Under the pieces are notes generated by a model. The model saw only the letters and a list, made by a program, of their open reading frames with translations, made no database searches and had not been told where the DNA came from. This document shows, in pieces, positions 56,531-64,000 of a stretch of 64,000 nucleotides of DNA. The stretch's first letter is position 1; every line of letters starts with the position of its first letter. This DNA is from Sporosarcina ureilytica (lineage in GTDB: Bacteria > Bacillota > Bacilli > Bacillales_A > Planococcaceae), in assembly GCF_001753205.1 (NCBI RefSeq), contig NZ_CP017560.1, forward strand, positions 2,604,001 to 2,668,000. Direction: 5' to 3'. Made by a program: the position numbers and the translations under genes.

Positions 56531-56774
56531 AATTAATCGGAGTGGAAATCGGCGAGTGCTCTCAAACGCTTCGCTTTTTGGTCGCAAAAGCCGTTCTTCG
56601 TGACGGCTCTTCCAGCGGGAACAGCGCGAGCTAGCCGAACAGCGAAGGGTTCGGTTTGTATAATTTTGCGGTCTTTGCAAAATTATACAGAAGGCTTTTG
56701 CCCCGCAGGAGCGCAGCGACGAGGAGATTGAAGCCGTGCCCGCGGAAAGCGTCCGATTGGAACGGAGATTAATT
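56531..56774. repeat. intergenic palindromic repeat, copy C (inverted relative to B)
   Basis: The ends are AATTAATC and GATTAATT. Its right part read in reverse, CTCCGTTCCAATCGGACGCT, followed by TTCCGCGGGC, resembles the left ends of copies A and B. The middle shares AAACGCTTCGCTTTT and CGCAAAAGCCGTTCTTCGT with copy B. It also contains a perfect 13-bp inverted pair, TGTATAATTTTGC/GCAAAATTATACA. Length is 244 bp and it is GC-rich. Confidence 0.72.
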
Positions 56775-56892
56775 GTGTTGTGGAATTTTTATTTATCCCC
56801 CACAAACATTTTACTCATACTCGTTAAAATCTTTATGCTAAAAAACAGCTATTCTATACGCCACTATGCATAACACTATGATTATACAAATC

Positions 56893-56923
56893 TAAAAAAG
56901 CCTACAAGGATATCCTCGTAGGC
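56893..56923 (-). terminator. terminator of the pdhABCD operon
   Basis: GCCTAC-a-AGGA pairs with TCCT-c-GTAGGC, followed on the minus strand by six T, 16 bases past the pdhD stop. Confidence 0.9.
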
Positions 56924-56938
56924 AATTCATTCCTATTA

Positions 56939-58345
56939 TTACATCATATGGATTGGTTTACCAAGAGCAACTTCCGCTGCTTCCATCGTAATTTCCCCTA
57001 GTGTCGGGTGCGCGTGAATTGTCATCGCAATGTCTTCAAGCGTCATGCCTGCTTCGATTGCAAGACCAAGTTCAGAAATCATATCTGACGCGTTCTGACC
57101 AACGATTTGAGCGCCTAGTAGAAGTCCATCTTCTTTGCGCGCAACAAGTTTCACAAATCCATCTGTTGAATCAAGTGCGATTGCACGTCCGTTTGCAGCA
57201 TATGGGAAACGACCTGCAGTCACTTCATATCCTTCATCTTTTGCCTGTTGCTCATTCAGACCAACTGTTGCAAGTTCAGGTTCTGTGAAGCACACCGCCG
57301 GAATCGCTAAGTAATCAACTTCAGACTTTTCACCTGAAATCGCTTCCGCAGCAATTTTCGCTTCGTATGATGCTTTATGTGCTAGTTGTGGACCTGCTAC
57401 AATATCACCAATTGCATAGATTGAGCTAACATTCGTACGACATTGCTTGTCTACTTCAACAAGTCCGCGGTCATCCATTTTCACGCCAACTTGCTCAAGT
57501 CCTAGTTCATCCGTATTCGGACGACGACCAACAGTAACTAATACGTAGTCTGCTTCAACTGTTTTCTCTTCTCCGCCCACTTCGTATGTAACCGTAACAC
57601 CATTCTCTGTTTCTTCTACACCTTTAGCAGATGCCTTCGTTACAATTTCCACACCTTTTTTCTTCAAGCCACGTTTGACTAATTGTGTCATTTGTTTTTC
57701 GAATCCTGCTAAAATGTCTTTTGCACCTTCAATAATCGTTACTTCTGATCCAAGGTTTGCGTACGAAGACCCTAACTCAGTACCGATGTACCCCCCACCG
57801 ATAACAACTAGCTTACCCGGTAATTCCGTAAGGGCTAAAGCGCCTGTTGAGCTAAGAACGCGCTTGGAAAATTTGAAACTTGGAATTTCGACTGGACGTG
57901 CACCAGTTGCTACAATTGCGTTTTTAAACTTGTATGTTTGTGCGGATTTTTCATCCATCACACGTACAGTGTTTTCATCAACGAAATAAGCTTCACCGTT
58001 CACGATGTCAACTTTATTCCCTTTAAGCAACCCTTCAACGCCGCCTGTTAGTCTCGATACAACACCGTCTTTGAATTCTTGTGCTTTCGTGAAATCTAGT
58101 TTTACATCTGATGCAGAAATCCCCATTGCGTCTGATTCCTTCGCACTAACAAAACGTTGTCCTACAGAAATTAACGCTTTTGATGGAATACAACCGACGT
58201 TTAAACAAACGCCACCAAGCTTGTCTTTCTCAACAATTGTTACTTTTTGGCCCAGTTGTGCCGCGCGAATTGCAGCGACATAACCTCCAGGGCCAGAACC
58301 GATAACGAGCGTGTCAACTTCAACTGGAAAATCTCCTACAACCAT
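56939..58345 (-). CDS. pdhD: dihydrolipoamide dehydrogenase (PDH E3)
   Basis: This flavoprotein reoxidises the lipoyl arms of the pyruvate dehydrogenase complex. The 468 residues have the FAD loop [22 protein letters not shown], the redox disulphide [15 protein letters not shown], the NAD loop [14 protein letters not shown], and the C-terminal dimer-interface active-site block IHAHPTLGE. It is last in pdhABCD and may also serve other 2-oxoacid dehydrogenases. Confidence 0.97.
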   Translation of the reverse strand: MVVGDFPVEVDTLVIGSGPGGYVAAIRAAQLGQKVTIVEKDKLGGVCLNVGCIPSKALISVGQRFVSAKESDAMGISASDVKLDFTKAQEFKDGVVSRLTGGVEGLLKGNKVDIVNGEAYFVDENTVRVMDEKSAQTYKFKNAIVATGARPVEIPSFKFSKRVLSSTGALALTELPGKLVVIGGGYIGTELGSSYANLGSEVTIIEGAKDILAGFEKQMTQLVKRGLKKKGVEIVTKASAKGVEETENGVTVTYEVGGEEKTVEADYVLVTVGRRPNTDELGLEQVGVKMDDRGLVEVDKQCRTNVSSIYAIGDIVAGPQLAHKASYEAKIAAEAISGEKSEVDYLAIPAVCFTEPELATVGLNEQQAKDEGYEVTAGRFPYAANGRAIALDSTDGFVKLVARKEDGLLLGAQIVGQNASDMISELGLAIEAGMTLEDIAMTIHAHPTLGEITMEAAEVALGKPIHMM

Positions 58346-58348
58346 TTT

Positions 58349-59665
58349 TTACGCCTCCATTAATAATAGTTCTGGATTGTTTAGCAATCTCTTAATGTGA
58401 TTCAGTGCGTGTTGTGCTGTAGCTCCGTCCATCATTCTGTGGTCGAATACGAGTGATAGTGCGAGCATCGGTGCTGCAACGATCTCACCATCTTTAACGA
58501 CTGGCTTTTCAGCAATTCGTCCAATACCAAGAATGGCTACTTCAGGGTGATTAATGATTGGTGTAAACCATTGTCCACCTGCGGAACCAATATTAGTAAT
58601 CGAACAGGATGCGCCACTCATTTCAGCTAATGACAACTTACCGTCACGCGCCTTCACTGCAAGTTCGCTAATCTCCTTCGAAATCGCAAAGACCGATTTA
58701 CGATCTGCATGTTTAATGACAGGTACGAGAAGTCCGCGGTCCGTATCTGCTGCAATTCCGATATTGTAATAATGCTTTTGAATGACTTCCTCAGTTGCAT
58801 CGTCGTAAGATGTATTAAGCTCTGGGAATTCACGCAAAGTGCTTACAAGCGCCTTAACAATATATGGCAAATACGTAAGCTTAATATCTTTCTCTGCCGC
58901 GATGCCTTTGAATTTATTGCGGTGCGCAACAAGTTCAGTAACATCTACTTCATCTAATAATGTAACATGCGGAGCCGTATGTTTCGAGTTTACCATCGCT
59001 TTTGCGATAACTTTTCTCATGCTAGAGATTTTTTCACGCGTTTCTGGGAACTCACCTTCAAGTGATACTGGTTGCTGTTCAGCTACTGCTGCTGGTTGTT
59101 CAGCTGACTGTGCCGCTGGTTGTTCACCAGAAGTCTGCCCCCCACTCATGAACGCTTCAATATCTTCTTTAAGCACTCGCCCATTTTTCCCGGAACCCGC
59201 AACTTGACGAATATCTACGTCATTCTGACGTGCAAATTTACGTACAGATGGCATTGCGATCACACGACGGTTCGGATCAACATCTGCTTTTTGTGTAATT
59301 GACGGTGAAGTAGATTTCTGCTCGTCTGCCTTCACTTCTTCTTTTTCAACTTCTTGACCTTTTTCAGCTGTCGCTTGTACTTGTTCTTCTGTATCGGCAG
59401 AATCTTCTTCAAATAGATGCTCATATCCTGGTGCATCAATTTGAATTAATGAATCTCCAACTACAGATACTGTACCTTCAGCAACTAGAAGTTTCTCAAC
59501 AGTTCCAGCAACCGGAGATGGTATTTCAACTACAGCTTTGTCGTTTTGAATTTCACAAAGTATATCATCTTCATCAATTTTTTGGCCTTCTTCAACATGC
59601 CACTTTACAATTTCACCTTCATGGATACCCTCTCCAATGTCAGGTAAACGGAATACATATGCCAC
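58349..59665 (-). CDS. pdhC: dihydrolipoamide acetyltransferase (PDH E2)
   Basis: This is the core subunit of PDH. The start is the GTG at 59665 (GGAAGGG upstream), giving [18 protein letters not shown] and 438 residues. It has one lipoyl domain with the lipoylated lysine in [13 protein letters not shown], a charged linker, an E1/E3-binding domain ([22 protein letters not shown]), and an Ala/Gln-rich linker. The catalytic domain contains the active-site [11 protein letters not shown]. Only three bases separate it from pdhD. Confidence 0.97.
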   Translation of the reverse strand: MAYVFRLPDIGEGIHEGEIVKWHVEEGQKIDEDDILCEIQNDKAVVEIPSPVAGTVEKLLVAEGTVSVVGDSLIQIDAPGYEHLFEEDSADTEEQVQATAEKGQEVEKEEVKADEQKSTSPSITQKADVDPNRRVIAMPSVRKFARQNDVDIRQVAGSGKNGRVLKEDIEAFMSGGQTSGEQPAAQSAEQPAAVAEQQPVSLEGEFPETREKISSMRKVIAKAMVNSKHTAPHVTLLDEVDVTELVAHRNKFKGIAAEKDIKLTYLPYIVKALVSTLREFPELNTSYDDATEEVIQKHYYNIGIAADTDRGLLVPVIKHADRKSVFAISKEISELAVKARDGKLSLAEMSGASCSITNIGSAGGQWFTPIINHPEVAILGIGRIAEKPVVKDGEIVAAPMLALSLVFDHRMMDGATAQHALNHIKRLLNNPELLLMEA

Positions 59666-59711
59666 ATGATTCACCCTTCCTACTTTTTCTATCTTCCTTT
59701 TGTCTCATTAA

Positions 59712-60689
59712 TTAAAACGTCAATACTTTTTTCGCAGTTTCTGCAATATCATTTGCATCTGGTAACCAAGCGTTCTCACCTTGTGCATACGGATAAATTG
59801 TATCTGGTGCCGCTACACGTAGAACCGGCGCTTCAAGACTTAAAATTGCGCGCTCCGTAATTTCTGAAACTACGTTTGCTGCAATACCTGCTTGTTTTTG
59901 TGCTTCTTGAACAACAATCGCACGGTTTGTCTTTTCAACGGACGCAATAATTGTTTCAATATCAAGCGGCTGTACTGTACGTAAGTCAATTACTTCAACA
60001 GAATGGCCTTCTTTTTCTAATGCTTCAGCTGCTTTCAAGCTCTCATGCACCATCGCACCATATGTGATAATAGATAGGTCTGTCCCTTCACGCTTTACAT
60101 CTGCTTTTCCAAGTGGGATTGTGTACGCCTCTTCAGGAACTTCCTCTCTAAATGAACGGTATAACTTCATATGTTCAAGGTAAACTACAGGGTTTTCATC
60201 ACGAATCGCTGAAATAAGTAGTCCCTTTGCATCGTATGGCGTTGATGGAATCACAACTGTAACACCTGGTTGTTGCGCCATTAATCCTTCAAGGCTATCC
60301 GCGTGCATTTCAGGCGTTGCAACACCGCCACCGAATGGAGAACGAATGGTAACTGGTCCATTGAAACGTCCACCACTTCTAAATTGCATACGTGCAAGTT
60401 GTCCACTGATGGAATCCATCACTTCGTAAACAAAACCGAAGAATTGAATTTCCATGACTGGACGGAAACCTGTTAATGATAAACCAATTGCAAGTCCACC
60501 AATACCAGACTCTCCTAGCGGTGTATCAAAAACACGGTCTTCTCCAAATTCTTTTTGCAAACCTTCAGTCGCTCTAAATACACCACCATTATTACCAACG
60601 TCTTCACCGAAGACGAGAACGTTTTCATCATTTTTTAACTCGGTTTTCATTGCATCGTTAATTGCTTGAATCATCGTCATTTGTGCCAT
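59712..60689 (-). CDS. pdhB: pyruvate dehydrogenase E1 beta
   Basis: This thiamine-diphosphate enzyme subunit of 325 residues has the family start [54 protein letters not shown] and [16 protein letters not shown]. It pairs with PdhA as an alpha2beta2 E1 and follows it by three bases. Confidence 0.97.
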   Translation of the reverse strand: MAQMTMIQAINDAMKTELKNDENVLVFGEDVGNNGGVFRATEGLQKEFGEDRVFDTPLGESGIGGLAIGLSLTGFRPVMEIQFFGFVYEVMDSISGQLARMQFRSGGRFNGPVTIRSPFGGGVATPEMHADSLEGLMAQQPGVTVVIPSTPYDAKGLLISAIRDENPVVYLEHMKLYRSFREEVPEEAYTIPLGKADVKREGTDLSIITYGAMVHESLKAAEALEKEGHSVEVIDLRTVQPLDIETIIASVEKTNRAIVVQEAQKQAGIAANVVSEITERAILSLEAPVLRVAAPDTIYPYAQGENAWLPDANDIAETAKKVLTF

Positions 60690-60692
60690 CGG

Positions 60693-61835
<1,143 letters not shown>

Positions 61836-61880
61836 TTATGAATTAATTACATAGACATTAGTACAACTTACTTCCCTTCA

Positions 61881-61909
61881 AGTATACTCAACTTTGATTA
61901 CGCGGTCAA
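61881..61909 (-). promoter_or_regulatory. sigma-A promoter of pdhABCD
   Basis: Minus strand TTGACC (61909-61904) and TATACT (61886-61881), 17-bp spacer, leaving a leader of roughly 65-70 bases before pdhA. Confidence 0.8.
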
Positions 61910-62032
61910 ACTATTGGAATCCCTAACTTCTATTGGTTTTAAAGTTTTCTAAATTAACATTTTATAACAATCTGTACTAATACAACAGCGAGGCTGTATT
62001 GCATCAGATGGTTTGCTAATTAGTCATTCTCA

Positions 62033-62068
62033 TAAAAAAAAACGAGTACGTCTTAATACCGTACCCGA
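62033..62068 (-). terminator. terminator after the YkyA-like gene
   Basis: CGGGTACGG and CGTACTCG pair around a TATTAAGA loop on the minus strand, followed by nine T. Confidence 0.88.
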
Positions 62069-62079
62069 TTTATCCATAC

Positions 62080-62727
62080 TTATTTACTTTTATTCTTCTT
62101 GAAATATGCAAACGCTGCATCTTTTGTTTCGTTTAAGCTGTTCGTTGCCTCGTTAAATTCTTTTATCGCATTAGTCACTTCATCATTTTGTGCATTCAAC
62201 GCCTCAACTTTTTGTTCAAGTTTTGTTATATCTATCTCTTCAACAAGGAGCATTTCATATAGTTCACCTTGTAACTTTGTTAACTTCTCATATTTATCTA
62301 CAAATATTGTATGAGTTTGATAGCGATGATCAATTGCATTTTTTAACTTCACGACTTCAGCTTTTGTATCGCCCTCTGATTTTTTCTCGATTTTATCTAT
62401 ATCAGAGACTAACTTCATTGCACTTTCCATTGATTTTGTTTCTTCTTTAATATGTATTTTTCGTTTTTTAAGTAATGCTTTCATTTCTTCGATATTGGTT
62501 TTTAGTTTTTCATTTTCTTCTTGCGATAGCTCCATCGTTTGATTAAAAAGATTTTGTTCGGTTTGTTCAATTTTAGTTAAGTCTTTTAGACCGTCACGGT
62601 ACGTTTTTTCAGCTTCATGCATTTCTGATAATACATTCGAAAGTTCATCTTCGATTGTTGAACCTAATGTACAACCTGATAATACAAACATGACACTTAA
62701 AACAATCATCAGCATGTATTTCCTCAC
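62080..62727 (-). CDS. ykyA: YkyA-like cell-surface lipoprotein
   Basis: The 215 residues begin with a lipoprotein signal whose lipobox is LSGC (Cys19). The rest is almost entirely alpha-helical coiled coil rich in Glu and Lys, with segments such as SEMHEAEKTYRDGLKDLTKIE and KLEQKVEALNAQNDEVTNAI. Architecture and position next to pdhA match YkyA of B. subtilis, annotated as a putative cell-wall-binding lipoprotein. No enzymatic motif is seen. Confidence 0.87.
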   Translation of the reverse strand: MRKYMLMIVLSVMFVLSGCTLGSTIEDELSNVLSEMHEAEKTYRDGLKDLTKIEQTEQNLFNQTMELSQEENEKLKTNIEEMKALLKKRKIHIKEETKSMESAMKLVSDIDKIEKKSEGDTKAEVVKLKNAIDHRYQTHTIFVDKYEKLTKLQGELYEMLLVEEIDITKLEQKVEALNAQNDEVTNAIKEFNEATNSLNETKDAAFAYFKKNKSK

Positions 62728-62785
62728 AACAATATCCCCCCGATTTCTTATGAATTATAGTAGTTAATTTAAATTTATTCAAGTG

Positions 62786-62927
62786 AGTCAATTTCATAAT
62801 TACCTAAAACCGCTAAGCTGTTAGAATATATAGTTGAGAACGGTTTAACTCAACAGAGGCAATTTCATAATTACCCAAACTATATATTCTATCGGCGCAG
62901 CGAATAGATTGGATTATGAAATTGACT
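62786..62927. repeat. 142-bp nested palindrome upstream of def
   Basis: The outer ends are a perfect 15-bp inverted repeat (AGTCAATTTCATAAT at 62786-62800, ATTATGAAATTGACT at 62913-62927). Inside is a second perfect 14-bp inverted pair (TAGAATATATAGTT at 62822-62835, AACTATATATTCTA at 62878-62891). CAATTTCATAATTACC occurs twice in direct orientation (62789 and 62860). The structure looks like a short non-autonomous element or a complex hairpin, ending 85 bases before the def start. Confidence 0.8.
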
Positions 62928-63012
62928 AAAGTATACATTGAAATCCTTTCAAGCTAATTATCATTCGATTATACTGTTGTATATAACTAAAAGGCTGAAA
63001 GGAAGTTGAAAC

Positions 63013-63570
63013 ATGATTTTAATGAAAGACATCGTCCGCGAAGGTCATCCTTCGTTACGGAAACGAGCCGAGGAAGTGAGACTCCCGCTAACTGAACAGG
63101 ATAGAAAATTGGGAGAAAATATGCTTGAGTACCTAAAAAACAGCCAAGACCCGGAACTGTCCGAGAAATATCAGTTACGTCCTGGCATCGGACTTGCTGC
63201 ACCTCAAGTAAATGCATCCGTTCGAATGTTTGCACTACACATTACAGAAGTAAAAGGTGAGCCACTCAGTTTCGTTGCAGTAAACCCAAAAATCGTAAGT
63301 CATTCCGTTGAACTAACATATTTAACTTCAGGCGAAGGTTGCCTATCGGTTGATAGAAACGTAGACGGATATGTTCCACGTTATGCACGCATTACGATTA
63401 AAGCATTTGACTTAGATGGCAATGAATTCAAGAAAAGACTAAAGGGACTCGCATCAATCGCATTCCAACACGAACTTGACCATTTAGATGGCATCATGTT
63501 TTACGACCATATAGATAGTAAACATCCGTTTAAAGAGATTCCTAACGCAATTCCATTCGAACGAAATTAA
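63013..63570 (+). CDS. def: peptide deformylase
   Basis: This Fe/Zn metalloenzyme removes the N-formyl group from nascent proteins. The 185 residues carry the three motifs: GIGLAAPQ (about 60-67), EGCLSV with the metal Cys, and QHELDHLDG with HExxH. The long insertion before GIGLAAPQ is typical of the Gram-positive type II (DefB/YkrB) enzyme. ATG at 63013 has AAAGGAAG upstream. In B. subtilis ykrA lies between this gene and ykzG; it is absent here. Confidence 0.96.
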   Translation: MILMKDIVREGHPSLRKRAEEVRLPLTEQDRKLGENMLEYLKNSQDPELSEKYQLRPGIGLAAPQVNASVRMFALHITEVKGEPLSFVAVNPKIVSHSVELTYLTSGEGCLSVDRNVDGYVPRYARITIKAFDLDGNEFKKRLKGLASIAFQHELDHLDGIMFYDHIDSKHPFKEIPNAIPFERN

Positions 63571-63609
63571 TAAAGTGCGCAAACTACTCGTTATTGAACA
63601 CCATACGAC

Positions 63610-63638
63610 TTGACAGAAAGTTCAGAACAGGATATAAT
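63610..63638 (+). promoter_or_regulatory. perfect sigma-A promoter of a very short transcript
   Basis: TTGACA (63610-63615) and TATAAT (63633-63638) are exactly consensus, with a 17-bp spacer. Transcription would start near 63645 and meet the terminator at about 63770, giving an RNA of only about 125 bases. Confidence 0.88.
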
Positions 63639-63655
63639 ATCTGTTAAGGAGTGAT

Positions 63656-63733
63656 ATGGCCATGTACAAGCGCCTAAAACGCAAAGTGTTGAAACGGCTC
63701 AATGGCATACTCGGAAAAAAGACGATTGCATAA
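63656..63733 (+). CDS. 25-codon ORF for a highly basic peptide, or small RNA gene
   Basis: ATG at 63656, or the in-frame ATG at 63662 ten bases after AAGGAG, opens an ORF of 25 (or 23) residues ending at TAA 63731-63733. The peptide has nine Lys/Arg and no acidic residue (YKRLKRKVLKRLNGILGKK) and would form a cationic amphipathic helix. It has its own consensus promoter, ribosome site and terminator, so the unit is transcribed and probably translated. I know no named homologue. The transcript could also act as a regulatory RNA. Confidence 0.65.
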   Translation: MAMYKRLKRKVLKRLNGILGKKTIA

Positions 63734-63739
63734 ATTTTT

Positions 63740-63770
63740 AAGCCGCCCCCAATATTTGGTCGGCTTTTCT
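63740..63770 (+). terminator. terminator of the mini transcription unit
   Basis: AAGCCG (63740-63745) pairs with CGGCTT (63761-63766), followed by TTCTTT. It lies seven bases after the stop codon of the 25-codon ORF. Confidence 0.8.
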
Positions 63771-63843
63771 TTATTTTAATGATATGACGTGATAATATAG
63801 AGAGAAAGATTTCAATTGAGCGTTTAAAAAGGAGAGCAAAAAA

Positions 63844-64000
63844 ATGATCTATAAAGTTTATTATCAAGAAAACGTGCTAGAAGTACCAGTCCGCGAAAAT
63901 ACAAAAAGCATGTATGTTGAAGCTGGCTCAGAAAGAGAAATTCGTCAATTACTAAAAGGCCGAAATCTCAATATTGAATATATCCAGTTATTAGAAGGTA
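63844..64000 (+). CDS. rpoY: RNA polymerase epsilon subunit RpoY (YkzG), cut by the window edge
   Basis: ATG at 63844 with GGAGAG upstream opens [19 protein letters not shown], then [18 protein letters not shown], which matches YkzG/RpoY (about 70 residues). This is the small epsilon subunit that binds core RNA polymerase in Firmicutes. Only the first 52 codons are in the window. In Bacillus it is followed by rnjA (RNase J1), which would lie just outside. Confidence 0.93.
   Translation, partial: MIYKVYYQENVLEVPVRENTKSMYVEAGSEREIRQLLKGRNLNIEYIQLLEG

Noticed and set aside
56474-56680. 68-residue minus-strand open frame
   Set aside because: It lies almost wholly inside repeat copy C, is rich in Arg and Ser as expected from GC-rich palindromic DNA, and has no ribosome site.
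55784-56938. A CRISPR array or phage attachment region in the gene-poor interval
   Set aside because: The repeats are three large imperfect palindromes, not regularly spaced short direct repeats, and there is no integrase, cas gene or tRNA.

Overview
The window is 64 kb of low-GC Gram-positive chromosome from an endospore-forming member of the Bacillales. Gene content and protein character fit the Planococcaceae (Sporosarcina/Lysinibacillus-like); this placement is inference. Spore genes (spoVD, spoVE, ylbJ), bacillithiol synthesis (bshC), a caa3-type oxidase, a PDH operon and the ylb/yla/ykt set of small conserved genes all point there. Most genes are on the minus strand. Read in that direction, the order largely follows the Bacillus subtilis backbone: ylaH-ylaI-ylaN-ftsW-pyc-ctaA-G-ylb genes-rpmF-panE-bshC-mraZ-dcw.

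Layout. 1-9.2 kb: cell wall/division (dcw) cluster mraZ-rsmH-ftsL-pbpB-spoVD-mraY-murD-spoVE. No murE lies between spoVD and mraY. 9.4-12.6 kb: bshC, a DUF3397 membrane protein and panE. 12.7-16.8 kb: a biotin-dependent acyl-CoA carboxylase set with an enoyl-CoA hydratase and a CcpA cre-like site. 16.9-32.4 kb: the ylb region (rpmF, ylbN, tmcAL, ylbL, ylbJ, coaD, rsmD, ylbG, ylbF, a CAP protein, a YugN-like protein). Interleaved in it are a guanine-riboswitch xpt-pbuX operon, a stalk-domain membrane protein, a GDPD-like protein with a damaged active site, and a divergent pair made of a MurE-type ligase and a short ACT-less aspartokinase. 32.5-41.1 kb: an AI-2E transporter, the ctaCDEF oxidase operon with ctaG, and divergent ctaA/ctaB for haem A. 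41.1-42.7 kb: a complete ISL3-family insertion sequence with an 8-bp target duplication, carrying an intergenic palindromic repeat. 42.7-55.8 kb: pyc, ftsW, ylaN, ylaI, ylaH, typA, ylaF, an inositol monophosphatase, yktA/yktB, a nitronate monooxygenase-like flavoprotein and a lipoprotein deacetylase. 55.8-56.9 kb: a gene-poor patch with two copies of the repeat and a wrecked ISLre2-type transposase. 56.9-62.7 kb: pdhABCD and a YkyA-like lipoprotein. 62.7-64 kb: a nested palindrome, def, a very short transcription unit encoding a highly basic 25-residue peptide, and the start of rpoY.

How it fits together. The window links murein precursor synthesis and septal/spore-cortex machinery with central carbon metabolism (PDH and pyruvate carboxylase) and aerobic respiration. 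The observation I rate most worth following is the murE gap in the dcw cluster together with a DAP-type MurE homologue 25 kb away, divergent from a catalytic-domain-only aspartokinase. If this organism has a lysine-type vegetative wall, as many Planococcaceae do, the pair could be a dedicated module for making diaminopimelate-containing cortex in the sporulating mother cell. This is a hypothesis, not a demonstrated function.
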